Shown here: one piece after another, positions 53,372 through 62,462 of the stretch | How positions within the stretch are numbered: position 1 is the first letter of the stretch | Layout of the letters: each line of letters begins with the position of its first letter | Source: Imperialibacter sp. EC-SDR9 | Lineage (GTDB): Bacteria; Bacteroidota; Bacteroidia; Cytophagales; Cyclobacteriaceae | Length of the DNA: 64,000 bases | Assembly: GCF_902498805.1 (NCBI RefSeq) | Contig: NZ_LR701595.1 | Span: 1 to 64,000 of the forward strand | Direction: 5' to 3' | Made by a program: the position numbers and the translations under genes | The notes under the pieces: model-generated | Databases searched by the model: none | Told to the model about the DNA's origin: nothing | What the model saw: the letters and a program-made list of their open reading frames with translations, nothing else

Positions 53372-53884
53372 TTATTTTGGAGGTAATTGAGGGTAGGGAA
53401 TGATGGACTCTATCAAAAGCCCCACACCACTTTTGGTAAGCAAGGTAAGGGTTATGATGATACTACCAATGATGATCGCAATGCCTACATTGTTTTTTCT
53501 TATCTCCTCAAACTCATCAATGGGCGTGAGGCGGGCATACAGGGAGGTGCTCAGCAGCGCTATCACAATGGAAGCGCAGTAGGCAATGGCAATGTAAACA
53601 GCACCCTGCCCAATATACCTGAAGGCCAATACATAGCTGGCAGCGTCCTGATTTAGAAGCCTGAACGAGGAAATAAGTGGCTGAATTACCTCATTGATCA
53701 TAAAACCAACCGAAAACATGATGCTGGCAGTGAAAATACTGTAGGCCAGGTTGCTTTCGGAGATCTTATAATACCTTCTACCCACCCATTGCAATATTTT
53801 GTAGGTAATGGAAAGAATGAAGATGCCAATAGTGACAGCCGACACTATTTCGATGAGCCCAAGTATGGCGATGTTATAGTTCAT
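53372..53884 (-). CDS. DUF350-like membrane protein
   Basis: A 170-aa membrane protein with about four helices arranged as two related halves. The second half contains FEEIRKNNVGIAIIIGSIIITL, resembling the DUF350 motif (E-K-x-N-x-A-x-A). It overlaps the upstream transglutaminase-like gene by 11 bp. DUF350 proteins often neighbour polyamine synthase-like or transglutaminase-like proteins. Function unknown. Confidence 0.7.
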   Translation of the reverse strand: MNYNIAILGLIEIVSAVTIGIFILSITYKILQWVGRRYYKISESNLAYSIFTASIMFSVGFMINEVIQPLISSFRLLNQDAASYVLAFRYIGQGAVYIAIAYCASIVIALLSTSLYARLTPIDEFEEIRKNNVGIAIIIGSIIITLTLLTKSGVGLLIESIIPYPQLPPK

Positions 53885-54680
53885 CCACTAATGCGATTTC
53901 CCAGTAATCAATATTTTGCATGTCAGGTGGTAGCATGCCAACAGGCCAGCCTTTGGCGGTAGTCTCCCAAAAATAGTAGTTTTTTCTACCTAAAGTAATG
54001 TGGTCTCCGGAAGACGGAATATTGAGTGCCAGCATGGCGTGCCGGTATTCGTAGCTCACCACAATCATTGGGTCAAAATTGAGCTTACGAAGCAAAGAAA
54101 AGAGTAACACCGCTCTGGTGTCACAATCACCAGACAGGGTATGCAAAAACTCATAAGGTGACAGGATGCCAAATTTGGCCAATGCCACACAAGGATGTTT
54201 CGTTGCGTCTGCTTCGGAACAGTCTCCTGAACTAATAAAATGGTAGGGAATATCCTGCACAAATGATACTGTCAACTCTGCCAGCGAAGCAGCGTCGAGG
54301 CTGTCAAGCAACGCAGTTTGCAGAAGACTGTCGGCCATAAAGCTTACCCACTCATCGTTTTCTTCCACTAGCTGCCTGTAAACACTCCCCCAATAGGCTC
54401 CATATTCATTGTTTGACGGACTGATAAGATTCCGTTTCTCCCTGCTCTGTTTGGCAAGGTCTTCATAACTGCGATAATGAGTGCAATAGGAGGCTCGGTA
54501 GTCAATCAAATCCCAGTTTCGGTGGTGAGTTCTGTCTGCGGTTATTGTATCAAATTCCGTGTAGTCCTCGCACAAACTCATCTCATAGGCCACCTCTGAA
54601 TGCTTGAGCCCATCTATGAGTAAGCTGATGATCCAGAAGAACAGAAAAAAGAGCGCTATTATCTTAACTGTAGCTTTCAT
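53874..54680 (-). CDS. Transglutaminase-like cysteine protease-fold protein, membrane anchored
   Basis: A 268-aa protein with an N-terminal signal anchor (IIALFFLFFWIISLLI). The C-terminal half has the transglutaminase-like core: the nucleophile Cys in LSGDCDTRAVLLFSLL, His in YEYRHAMLAL, and Glu in WETTAKGWPVG. It starts the set of three minus-strand genes with DUF350-like and DUF4440-like proteins, overlapping the former by 11 bp. The catalytic triad appears intact, so an amidase, peptidase or cross-linking activity is likely, in the periplasm or at the membrane. Confidence 0.72.
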   Translation of the reverse strand: MKATVKIIALFFLFFWIISLLIDGLKHSEVAYEMSLCEDYTEFDTITADRTHHRNWDLIDYRASYCTHYRSYEDLAKQSREKRNLISPSNNEYGAYWGSVYRQLVEENDEWVSFMADSLLQTALLDSLDAASLAELTVSFVQDIPYHFISSGDCSEADATKHPCVALAKFGILSPYEFLHTLSGDCDTRAVLLFSLLRKLNFDPMIVVSYEYRHAMLALNIPSSGDHITLGRKNYYFWETTAKGWPVGMLPPDMQNIDYWEIALVDEL

Positions 54681-54758
54681 TGCTCCTTTGACTTTAAACT
54701 TCCACGTTTAGTTGATTTCATTTTCATGAATGGCGACTTCGGCCCTGATGTTTAGCAA

Positions 54759-54789
54759 TTTGATTGGTAACAGCAATAAGCTGATTTTT
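54759..54789 (+). promoter_or_regulatory. Putative Bacteroidota-type promoter for the beta-lactamase family gene
   Basis: TTTG at 54759-54762, 19 bases, then TGATTTTT at 54782-54789, which fits TTTG-N19-TAnnTTTG at the -33 element and at 6 of 8 positions of the -7 element. The gene starts 54 bp further on. The match is partial. Confidence 0.35.
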
Positions 54790-54843
54790 CACCTAAAATC
54801 GATACATTCATTAAAAATTCAAATAACCTGACCTTTCAATAAC

Positions 54844-56586
54844 ATGAAGAAATTTAGCTATCTGCTGCTAGTGGTGTTTTTAGCTTTTGGTTGTGAGCAA
54901 TCGGGTACCACCCTGCTGATAAAGGAGGGGTCTGATTTGTCCGTTTCGTCACCTTTTGAGTCAAAATTGGTAAAAGGGGCGGCTGACACATTCAGGGTTC
55001 ATCTTGAAAAAGGTGCGATTGCCAGTGGGTTTGCGGATCAATTGTCAGTAGATGTGGTAGTGAAAGTATTTGGCCCCGACGGTCAACTGTTAGGTGAATT
55101 TGACAATCCGGCTCGGGGCCCCGAACCATTTCAATTTACAAGTGAAGGAGGCGTCTACCAGATAGTTGTTGCGCCTTTTCAGGAGAGCGAAGGTGACTAT
55201 GTGATGATGCTGGACAGGGTAGAAGCAGTGGCTACAACAAACGAGGGTAAAATCGATCAGCTCATGAGGTTTGCTATAGGCACTGGCGAGGCCGTTCCCG
55301 GAGCGACCGTTGCAGTGGTCAAGGATGGAAAAGTAGTTTTTAGTAAAGGTTATGGCTATGCCAATCTCGAATATGATATAAAAAATTCGCCAACCACTAT
55401 TTTTCATGTGGCGTCGGTTTCCAAACAGTTCACAGGGTTTGCCATCGCTATGCTGGCCGATCAGGGCAAGGTGTCGATGGACGACGACATCAGAAAGTAC
55501 CTGCCAGAAATGCACGACTTTGGCGAAAAGATTACGCTCAACCATTTGGTACACCACACCAGCGGGCTGAGAGATCAGTGGAGTTTACTGGCGCTTGCGG
55601 GCTGGAGGTTGGACGATGTAATCACCAGAGAGCAGGTGCTGAGACTGATTTTTAAACAGACGGAACTCAACTTTAAGCCGGGCGAGGAAATGCTGTATTG
55701 CAATACAGGCTTCACACTGCTGGCGGAGATTGTGTCGAGGGTTACGGGGCAGTCATTTGCTGAGTGGACCAAGGCCAACATGTTCGACCCGCTTGGAATG
55801 AAAAATACCCTTTTCTACGACGACCATGAGAAGATTGTGAAAGGGCGATCCTACTCATATTACAAAAACGACCAGGGAGAGCTAAAGAAATCGGTGCTTA
55901 GTTATGCCAACGTGGGTGCCACCAGTCTGTTTACTACAGTAGAAGACCTGGCACTTTGGGCTGTCAACTTTGAAAATGTTAGTGTAGGTAATGATAACAT
56001 TATGAAAATGATGGATCAGCGTTATATTCTCAACAAAGGTGATACCATGGGATACGGGTTTGGACAAGGTGTTGGGGAGTACAAAGGGCTGGTTAACAAA
56101 ACCCATGGTGGGGCCGATGCTGGTTATCGAACCTTCATTAACAGGTTTCCTGAGCAGCGCTTTTCCGTGATTGTTTTCAGCAACCTGGCGTCATTCAATC
56201 CCGGCAATATTGCCTATCAAATTGCAGACATATACCTCGCAGATCAGCTTACAGAGGCTCCTCCTAAACCATCGGAAGCCCCTGCGGCCAGTGATCAACC
56301 AAAAGAAGCCTTCGACGCATCTAAGGTAACCCTGTCTGAATATACAGGCCGGTTTTACAGTACTGAGCTTGAAACAGCCTACACCCTTGAGGTAGTCAAT
56401 GATACGCTCGTAGCTCACCACCAACGGCACGATGATATTAAACTGACCATTAAGCAAAAAGATGGATTTTCATCGTCGGCCTGGTGGACTGGAAACATCG
56501 ATTTTACCAGGAACAGTAGTAGCGCTATCAATGGCTTCAAAGTGAACGCCGGCAGGGTAAGAAACGTGGCTTTTGAAAAGCAGTAA
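54844..56586 (+). CDS. Serine hydrolase of the beta-lactamase class C/penicillin-binding family, lipoprotein
   Basis: A 580-aa lipoprotein (lipobox FGC at Cys17 or so). The first ~110 residues are a beta-rich domain resembling bacterial pre-peptidase domains. The catalytic domain shows SVSK (Ser191-Lys194) in FHVASVSKQFTG, YCN in EEMLYCNTGFTLL and HGG in THGGADAGYRT. A C-terminal ~100-residue lipocalin-like beta domain (LSEYTGRFYSTELETAY) follows. Such fusions are usually peptidases or esterases (class C fold), not resistance enzymes. A DoxX-like gene starts directly at the next base. Confidence 0.9.
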   Translation: MKKFSYLLLVVFLAFGCEQSGTTLLIKEGSDLSVSSPFESKLVKGAADTFRVHLEKGAIASGFADQLSVDVVVKVFGPDGQLLGEFDNPARGPEPFQFTSEGGVYQIVVAPFQESEGDYVMMLDRVEAVATTNEGKIDQLMRFAIGTGEAVPGATVAVVKDGKVVFSKGYGYANLEYDIKNSPTTIFHVASVSKQFTGFAIAMLADQGKVSMDDDIRKYLPEMHDFGEKITLNHLVHHTSGLRDQWSLLALAGWRLDDVITREQVLRLIFKQTELNFKPGEEMLYCNTGFTLLAEIVSRVTGQSFAEWTKANMFDPLGMKNTLFYDDHEKIVKGRSYSYYKNDQGELKKSVLSYANVGATSLFTTVEDLALWAVNFENVSVGNDNIMKMMDQRYILNKGDTMGYGFGQGVGEYKGLVNKTHGGADAGYRTFINRFPEQRFSVIVFSNLASFNPGNIAYQIADIYLADQLTEAPPKPSEAPAASDQPKEAFDASKVTLSEYTGRFYSTELETAYTLEVVNDTLVAHHQRHDDIKLTIKQKDGFSSSAWWTGNIDFTRNSSSAINGFKVNAGRVRNVAFEKQ

Positions 56587-56937
56587 ATGGAAGCGCAATG
56601 GCATTTGTACGTGATGGCCGTGCTGTATATTTTGGCTGGCATTAATCATTTTATCAACCCAACATTTTATTTCCGCATTATTCCGCCTGTTTTGAAATAC
56701 AAGCAGCTGATCAATAGCATAAGCGGAGCCGCTGAGATCTTTTTAGGCATATTACTATTGACCTCTTACAGGCCGGTGGCTGCCATTGGCGTTATCGCTC
56801 TTTTGATTGCTGTGTTTCCCGCCAATGTATATCACCTGATGCAAAAGGGAGCCGGGATGAAGGTGCCCATTTGGGGACTTTGGCTGAGGCTTCCGCTACA
56901 GGGCTTACTGATTTGGTGGGCATGGCAGTACGTTTAA
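56587..56937 (+). CDS. DoxX-like small membrane protein
   Basis: A 116-aa membrane protein with four helices. GINHFINPTFYFRIIPP and the SGAAEIFLGILLL segment are typical of the DoxX-like/DUF4345-like group. The ATG directly abuts the stop of the beta-lactamase family gene, so translation is coupled. Function unknown. Confidence 0.8.
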   Translation: MEAQWHLYVMAVLYILAGINHFINPTFYFRIIPPVLKYKQLINSISGAAEIFLGILLLTSYRPVAAIGVIALLIAVFPANVYHLMQKGAGMKVPIWGLWLRLPLQGLLIWWAWQYV

Positions 56938-57019
56938 GGTAAGGCTGAAAAATAATATCACTTTCATGCTAAAAAACTGCTTTACTTTCCATTAATTTTG
57001 CATCAGTTTTATTAACAAT

Positions 57020-57514
57020 ATGGAAACAGAATCCAGCCTGCTGGTTGAAGTAAAAACACCTGATTTACAGGAGTTTAAGGAAGTAACAAACACCCCTCAA
57101 GTTCTTTTCGACATACTTCCTGACGATTGGCAGGAATGTATAGTGCCGTTCTGGGCCCAATACGCTGCTACAGCCCGTGTGTTTTGCCTGCTAAGTGATG
57201 AAAAAGTGCTGGGAGGAGGCATAGTATTCAGCACAATTCCGCCAGATACACTCGATGAAAAAATGGCTCAAGCGCTTTTTGACAAAGGCCTGCTTTATAT
57301 TGGGTTTTTGTGGATTTCGGAAGAGATGAGGGGATGCAACCTTGGCTCTAAATGGATTGAGCAGGCAAGAAAGGTTTTTGACGGCAAGCCGTTCTGGCTC
57401 ACAATAGATGATTACAGGTTAACGTCCTTTTACAAGAGAAATGGATTTCAGTTGATCGGTGAGGTTTCGAAAGATGACTCTATCGAATGGGTAATGGCTG
57501 ACACAGAAGTCTAA
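57020..57514 (+). CDS. GNAT family N-acetyltransferase
   Basis: A 164-aa cytoplasmic acyltransferase. The core shows a beta strand LYIGFLWISEEMRG followed by the acetyl-CoA loop RGCNLGSKWIEQAR (a relaxed RxxGxG), and the C-terminal FYKRNGFQLIGEV acceptor motif is typical. Substrate unknown. Single gene. Confidence 0.85.
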   Translation: METESSLLVEVKTPDLQEFKEVTNTPQVLFDILPDDWQECIVPFWAQYAATARVFCLLSDEKVLGGGIVFSTIPPDTLDEKMAQALFDKGLLYIGFLWISEEMRGCNLGSKWIEQARKVFDGKPFWLTIDDYRLTSFYKRNGFQLIGEVSKDDSIEWVMADTEV

Positions 57515-57540
57515 CGTATCGGTAATTGTTTTAAGGAGGT

Positions 57541-58266
57541 CTACTTTAGACTGTTGTAGTAGGCTGCCAGTTTTCTCAAATCTTCCTTCTTCCGGGAGAT
57601 TCTCTCTTTTTTCACAAATTGCCTCATCTCATCCTGATGGTCAGGTAAGCTTTGAACCAACGCTTTCACCTTTGATATCTTGAACACCTCGCCCTTGTCG
57701 AGCTGGTAGTAGTACTCGAACCCGAGCTTGAGGTAGGTAGGGAGCGTTGGCGCACTTTCCATGGCTTTAGGAGCTTGCCCTGGTCTCAGCCGCACCACCT
57801 GTTTCATCATCACATTCAACCTTCCCGTGTCAATTACCTCAAAGAAGCCGAGGTTGTACTTGTTTGCCTCAATAAACTCTCCCAATATGAACAAGTGTTC
57901 ACCCACCGAGATCATGTCGATACTTAAAACAGGCTCCATCAGATAGGTGAAGTCTCCTCGCTTAAATTCCATTTGGTCGGCGTACATGTTGTATCGCATG
58001 GGCACCGGATTTGTTTTTCGGTCCTTTTCTATAAAGACAATGCCGTCTTTAAATTCGTCGTCCATATACGGAGAGCCCTCGTACTCTTCACCCTTGTTGG
58101 CTCCTGTAATTGTCTTTGAGTAATTGATGTAGTCCTGATAGTCTACTACATTCCTGTCCTTGTAGGACACTATTTGGGCGTTCATCACCCCAGTGGAAAG
58201 CAGCAGTAAAAAGCTCACTATAATGAGCTTCCTGAGGTGGCGACTATATCCGGCGACTAAGCTCAT
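57541..58266 (-). CDS. Secreted protein of unknown function
   Basis: A 241-aa protein with an N-terminal hydrophobic leader (IIVSFLLLLSTGVMNAQ). The mature part contains GIVFIEKDRKTNPVPMRYN and YLKLGFEYYYQLDKGEVFKI, alternating charged and hydrophobic residues; the C-terminus is strongly basic (KKERISRKKEDLRK). It resembles small Bacteroidota secreted proteins of no assigned function. Single gene. Confidence 0.65.
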   Translation of the reverse strand: MSLVAGYSRHLRKLIIVSFLLLLSTGVMNAQIVSYKDRNVVDYQDYINYSKTITGANKGEEYEGSPYMDDEFKDGIVFIEKDRKTNPVPMRYNMYADQMEFKRGDFTYLMEPVLSIDMISVGEHLFILGEFIEANKYNLGFFEVIDTGRLNVMMKQVVRLRPGQAPKAMESAPTLPTYLKLGFEYYYQLDKGEVFKISKVKALVQSLPDHQDEMRQFVKKERISRKKEDLRKLAAYYNSLK

Positions 58267-58496
58267 AGCAGTTGGTGTTCAGAGTAAATAGGGGTAAACA
58301 TCTATGGTAAAAATAAAAAAAAACGGCCGTCGGCATAAAATCATTTTCCGAAAACCGTAAACAGCATCGCAGTTGCCGCCGGAAAACTGTGCTTGGGCAG
58401 GCGAAAAATTGTCGCCAACGTATGGGTTAATAACAATAAAAAGCGCTCAAAAAAGAGCCCCTTTTGCCATGTTAGCACAACATTTAAACTAAAAAA

Positions 58497-59000
58497 TCAA
58501 ATCAGGTTAATGTATTGTGTCGTTTTCCACTCGCCACTGAGTATCATCACTTTCTCTACCAAAAGCTTGTAATTTTTCTGTCCGGATAAAAACTCGATTA
58601 CCAGCGAGTTTGTGCCATCTGCCCGGGGAGCTTCTGTTTCGTAAGCGCCGACAAATAATACTTCCGACCACTCAATACCAAGCTCACAGCCAGCATAGAA
58701 AGTTCTTAAATAAGCCGACTCAATCTCGGGCTTTATCCTTTTTTGATAAACCTTGGCAAAGTCTTTTTTGGCCACGTCCAGAAACACGCTGTACGCTTCG
58801 GAATTGGCCATCATTAGACCGTGGAGTTCTTCCAATGATGGGAACAGATGATAATACTCTTTGATGGATTTGTTCTGAAACGAACTCAGAATTTGCCTGC
58901 CGAGGTTTTCTGCGGCCGTACCCTTCTCTTCCTCAGGCGAATGAGCCGTTGCGAAGTGTATTCCGAGCAACAAAGTTGAAAAAATAGCTAGTGCTTTCAT
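58497..59000 (-). CDS. Small secreted protein of unknown function
   Basis: A 167-aa protein with a signal peptide (MKALAIFSTLLLGIHFATA). The mature region has long helices (AENLGRQILSSFQNKSIKEY) and ends in a beta segment (WKTTQYINLI). This is the pattern of small NTF2-like or DUF-type secreted proteins, but no family is identified. It lies 25 bp below the cytochrome c gene and may be in the same unit. Confidence 0.6.
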   Translation of the reverse strand: MKALAIFSTLLLGIHFATAHSPEEEKGTAAENLGRQILSSFQNKSIKEYYHLFPSLEELHGLMMANSEAYSVFLDVAKKDFAKVYQKRIKPEIESAYLRTFYAGCELGIEWSEVLFVGAYETEAPRADGTNSLVIEFLSGQKNYKLLVEKVMILSGEWKTTQYINLI

Positions 59001-59025
59001 TAATTGTATGTTTGAAAAATAGACG

Positions 59026-59691
59026 CTAATTCTTGACGTTAACAGCTACAATGTCTTGTGGTGGGATCGGCGCCGGAACTGCATTTGGCACGGGCTTTAT
59101 AGATTGCAGGTAAGCAAAAATGGCCTTCAGATCCTGATCTGTCATTTGCTGGTACATCTGCCAGGGCATTGGCGGTAGCAGGTCACGTGCTCTTTCCAAC
59201 CCCTTCGACTTGCCTTTTCTGATGGCGGTTTCGAATTGCTCATAGGTCCAACGACCGGTTCCGGTGGCATCGTCGGGTGTTAGGTTAGCAGAGAACGAAA
59301 TACCCCATGGGCCAACAGCAGCCGTGAGACCTTGAGAAAACAGTATCCAGTCTTGCTGCATTGGTATGCTAGCAATCGCTTCGCTTGCCGGATGCCCTGA
59401 CAAAAGACGAGTGGTGTCCAGGGCAGGCCCCTGTGGAGTCATTACCTTAGGCGTGTGGCAATCGTGACAGGCGCTGGTATTTACAAGGTATTGGCCACGG
59501 AGAATTTGCTCTTTTTTTGCCACCTCTGGCGATATTTGTTGCTCGTTCACAGCTGTTGATGGAGAGCAGGAGTACACAGCGGCGGCGAAAGCCACAAAGC
59601 ATGCCATCTGAAGGATGCTTGAGTGTAGCGCCTTAATGAACCTGTTTTTCGTGTTTACATTGTTTGATCGAAGATTGTCTAACATTTTCAT
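59026..59691 (-). CDS. c-type cytochrome, lipoprotein or membrane anchored
   Basis: A 221-aa monoheme cytochrome. The heme site is CHDCHTPK near residue 75 (CxxCH with an additional Cys before), with a likely distal Met in PPMPWQMYQ near 175. An unusual ~28-residue N-terminal extension precedes a hydrophobic leader that ends in a possible lipobox (VYSC). It may receive electrons from an unknown donor in the periplasm. No gene for a partner is next to it. Confidence 0.82.
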   Translation of the reverse strand: MKMLDNLRSNNVNTKNRFIKALHSSILQMACFVAFAAAVYSCSPSTAVNEQQISPEVAKKEQILRGQYLVNTSACHDCHTPKVMTPQGPALDTTRLLSGHPASEAIASIPMQQDWILFSQGLTAAVGPWGISFSANLTPDDATGTGRWTYEQFETAIRKGKSKGLERARDLLPPMPWQMYQQMTDQDLKAIFAYLQSIKPVPNAVPAPIPPQDIVAVNVKN

Positions 59692-59844
59692 GGTTGAATT
59701 ATTATGATTTGACCGGTTTTACGAAACAACTAACCGGCCAGCCTACGTAAAAAAGAGAGAATAGTACGTGAAAACACTTTCCTTCTATTTGCAGCTCTTT
59801 GTATGTTTTTTTTGCTGAAGCGAAACTTATAGACGGCTTTTTTC

Positions 59845-60903
59845 GTGGAAGAGCTTTATCATCGGCCTGATGGTCGGTATTTTTTTAATATGAGTGACTA
59901 CATTACGCTTGACTCCCCCAATGTCCCGATATTGAGGCATGGGGAAAACGACACCATTCCCTATGGTGTTTTTATTAAGTCTCCTGTTGAGGCGGATACG
60001 CTGCCGGACTCGGAACTTGCATCTTTCAAATCGAGAGACATGTACCTCCCAAATTTCTCCATTCGGGAGGTTGAGGGGATATTCTCAAGGGATGTGGTGC
60101 TTAAAAACCTCCGCAGTGAGGGAGCGGATCTTCCTGGAAGCTGCCTTTTGATGAAAGCTGATGTAAAGACTTATCTGAGTGGATCGAACCAGGTTATAGC
60201 CACTAAGCAAGCTTCTCAAAACTTCAAATTTGACCCCAACAACGAATACCGTCATCATATAGCCGCTAACAGCGAGCTTCATTATGTTCACGTGTCGTAT
60301 GCACCGGAATATCTCGATAGCTTCCTGCCGCAAAACGAGCCATGGGCTGACTGGGTGAGGGAAAAGATAGCCAAAAAAGAAAGGGTTTTTGGGAAAGAGT
60401 ATCAGCCGCTCAGCCTTGCTCAGCTCAGGGCCATTCAAACCCTAACCGATTGTCCGTTGGTTGGGAGTTTGGGTGTAATGATGGTTGAGACTTCGGTAAT
60501 CCAGATTATTTTATTGCAGCTACACTCGCTTTTTGCGGAGGAGTACAGGTTGATTGATAAGACTCAATCCCCTAGAAGGGATCAGGACCTGGTGCACACA
60601 GTCAAGCAATACCTCCGAAACAACTATTTGGAGGATCATTCCATTGCTGGTCTTGCCAGGCAGTTTGCAACTAATAGCAATAAGCTGATGTTGGTGTTCA
60701 AAACCGTAGAAGGAAAAAGCATCTTTGAATACATAAGCGACCTAAGAATGCAACATGCGGTGCACCTTCTTCACGACAAAGACGTGAAAGTTTCACATGT
60801 GGCTCGAACGCTCGGCTACAAAAACCCGAACCATTTTTCTACGGCTTTCAAAAGGATTTATGGCGTTGTGCCCACTGAATTCAGGTATAAACCAACATAC
60901 TAG
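59845..60903 (+). CDS. AraC-family regulator
   Basis: A 352-aa regulator. The C-terminal DNA-binding domain is clear: YLEDHSIAGLARQFATNSNKL for the first helix-turn-helix (quoted here as SIAGLARQFATNSNKLM) and VARTLGYKNPNHFSTAFKR for the second. The N-terminal ~230 residues form no recognised sensor domain; they contain no membrane helices. The start given is GTG at 59845, with an alternative ATG at 59890. It is divergent from the cytochrome c gene. Confidence 0.85.
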   Translation: MEELYHRPDGRYFFNMSDYITLDSPNVPILRHGENDTIPYGVFIKSPVEADTLPDSELASFKSRDMYLPNFSIREVEGIFSRDVVLKNLRSEGADLPGSCLLMKADVKTYLSGSNQVIATKQASQNFKFDPNNEYRHHIAANSELHYVHVSYAPEYLDSFLPQNEPWADWVREKIAKKERVFGKEYQPLSLAQLRAIQTLTDCPLVGSLGVMMVETSVIQIILLQLHSLFAEEYRLIDKTQSPRRDQDLVHTVKQYLRNNYLEDHSIAGLARQFATNSNKLMLVFKTVEGKSIFEYISDLRMQHAVHLLHDKDVKVSHVARTLGYKNPNHFSTAFKRIYGVVPTEFRYKPTY

Positions 60904-61094
60904 CGGCTATTTTGTGGCAATTTTGGCTTCTGAAAATGTTTTTTTACGCTATCGTGCCAAATGAAGAACTTTTTAACACCAAATGTCATTTTACTATCGC
61001 AGCAAACTTTAGTTGTTGCCCTCTGAAAGGCAGAAAGAACATCTTTATTTCATCTAATTGCCTCAGAAAGAGAAACGTTCTCAAAATTAAAGGT

Positions 61095-61102
61095 TACCTT
61101 TG
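61095..61102 (+). promoter_or_regulatory. Putative -7 promoter element of the primary sigma factor gene
   Basis: TACCTTTG is an exact match to the Bacteroidota -7 consensus TAnnTTTG. It lies 22 bp before the rpoD start. No good TTTG -33 element is found at the usual spacing, so the call rests on the -7 box. Confidence 0.45.
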
Positions 61103-61124
61103 TCTTCACATTTAAAAAGCTTGG

Positions 61125-61988
61125 ATGAGACAACTCAAAATAAGTAAACAGATTACCAACAGGGAGAGTCAGTCTCTCGACAAGTATTTACAGGAAATTG
61201 GAAAAGTAGACCTCATCACCGCAGATGAGGAAGTGATCTTAGCCCAAAAGATCAGAGAAGGAGATCAAATAGCACTTGAAAAACTAACAAAAGCCAATTT
61301 GCGCTTTGTTGTTTCAGTAGCTAAACAATATCAAACAGGTAGCCTTAGCCTTGGAGACCTTATCAGCGAGGGCAACGTTGGCCTGATCAAAGCGGCACAA
61401 CGTTTTGATGAAACCCGTGGTTTCAAATTCATCTCTTACGCTGTGTGGTGGATTCGCCAGTCTATTATGCAGGCATTGGCCGAGCAGTCTAGAATTGTGC
61501 GTTTGCCTTTGAACAGGGTAGGCTCTTTGAATAAAATATCGAAGGCATTTTCTGACCTGGAACAGAAGTTTCAGCGTGAGCCTACTGCTGAGGAGTTGGC
61601 AGAAGTGCTTGATGTCAGCCTGAGCGAAGTACTTGCAACACAGAAAGTATCAGGCCGTCAGGTAAGTATTGATGCACCATTTGTGAGTGGTGAAGAAAAC
61701 GGCTTGCTTGACGTAATGGTGGACGAAAATGAAGAAAGACCTGACGCCGGCCTGATGGTGGCTTCTTTGCAAAAAGAAATTCAGCGTTGTTTGTCTACGC
61801 TTACAGCAAGGGAAGCTGAGGTTGTATCGTTCTATTATGGCATTAACGGTGAGCAGCGCATGACACTGGAAGAGATTGGAGACAAATTCAATCTTACTCG
61901 TGAAAGAGTTCGCCAGATCAAGGAAACTGCTACTCGCAGGCTTCGCAGTGGCACCAGAAGCAAGATATTGAAATCGTTTTTAGAGTAG
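61125..61988 (+). CDS. rpoD: RNA polymerase primary sigma factor (RpoD/SigA)
   Basis: A 287-aa sigma-70 factor typical in length for the Bacteroidota primary sigma. Regions: 1.2 ([20 protein letters not shown]), 2 ([40 protein letters not shown]), 3 ([15 protein letters not shown]) and 4.2 ([22 protein letters not shown]). It uses the unusual TAnnTTTG-type promoters of the phylum. It is flanked by an exact -7 element upstream and a strong terminator downstream. Confidence 0.95.
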   Translation: MRQLKISKQITNRESQSLDKYLQEIGKVDLITADEEVILAQKIREGDQIALEKLTKANLRFVVSVAKQYQTGSLSLGDLISEGNVGLIKAAQRFDETRGFKFISYAVWWIRQSIMQALAEQSRIVRLPLNRVGSLNKISKAFSDLEQKFQREPTAEELAEVLDVSLSEVLATQKVSGRQVSIDAPFVSGEENGLLDVMVDENEERPDAGLMVASLQKEIQRCLSTLTAREAEVVSFYYGINGEQRMTLEEIGDKFNLTRERVRQIKETATRRLRSGTRSKILKSFLE

Positions 61989-62019
61989 ACCAGTGAGTAA
62001 TTCAGTGCAAAAATATAAG

Positions 62020-62051
62020 AAGCACTTATCCGAAAGGGTAGGTGCTTTTTT
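62020..62051 (+). terminator. Rho-independent terminator after the primary sigma factor gene
   Basis: The stem AAGCACTTATCC / GGGTAGGTGCTT with a GAAA loop (G-U pairs included) is followed by T6. It starts 32 bp after the stop codon. Confidence 0.85.
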
Positions 62052-62066
62052 GTTGATGTTAGGCTG

Positions 62067-62462
62067 CTAGGCTTCAGGTAGTTTCACCAGCTCTTCAAAC
62101 AACCTGTCAAGCGTCTCCTCAGCATTTACGCACAAGCCGGGGTGTACTTTGGAGGTCTGCAGCACGGTACTTCTGGCGGCTGTCAGCCATCGGAAACGTT
62201 CTGTTATTCCGAGCTGCCCGATTGGGCCTGCTTCTTTTCCTCCCTTGCAAATCTTCTCAAAGGAATCTACATACCCTTTCAATTCACTAAAATCTGTCTT
62301 TTGGCAAAATCCCGACAGTCTTGACTCGTTCCAGTCAAATCGAGCCCGCAAAAACTTTTGCCCTGAGCACAGGAGAACCACACCCACGTTGAGAAACTCT
62401 TCACGCTCCACGTGTGGCACCACACGAACGACTGCATACTCAAATAGCTGTCTCTCTTGCAT
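62067..62462 (-). CDS. DUF3037 domain protein
   Basis: A ~131-aa protein with the DUF3037 signature YAVVRVVPHVEREEFLNVGVVL at the N-terminus (quoted as VVRVVPHVEREEFLNVGV). The start at 62462 is chosen over 62480 because the family begins just before QLFEYAV. It overlaps the HipA-like gene end by 23 bp on the same strand, so they are translationally coupled. DUF3037 proteins are a regular partner of HipA-like kinases of this type. Function unknown. Confidence 0.88.
   Translation of the reverse strand: MQERQLFEYAVVRVVPHVEREEFLNVGVVLLCSGQKFLRARFDWNESRLSGFCQKTDFSELKGYVDSFEKICKGGKEAGPIGQLGITERFRWLTAARSTVLQTSKVHPGLCVNAEETLDRLFEELVKLPEA

Noticed and set aside
54844-56586. Antibiotic resistance beta-lactamase
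   Set aside because: The SxxK-YxN-HGG pattern belongs to the wider class C serine hydrolase family; the fused N-terminal and C-terminal domains point to a peptidase or esterase rather than a resistance enzyme.
60912-61115. A 67-codon plus-strand frame before the primary sigma gene
   Set aside because: Composition is Cys/Phe/Lys-rich with no family, it overlaps the promoter region with the exact -7 element, and it is probably non-coding.
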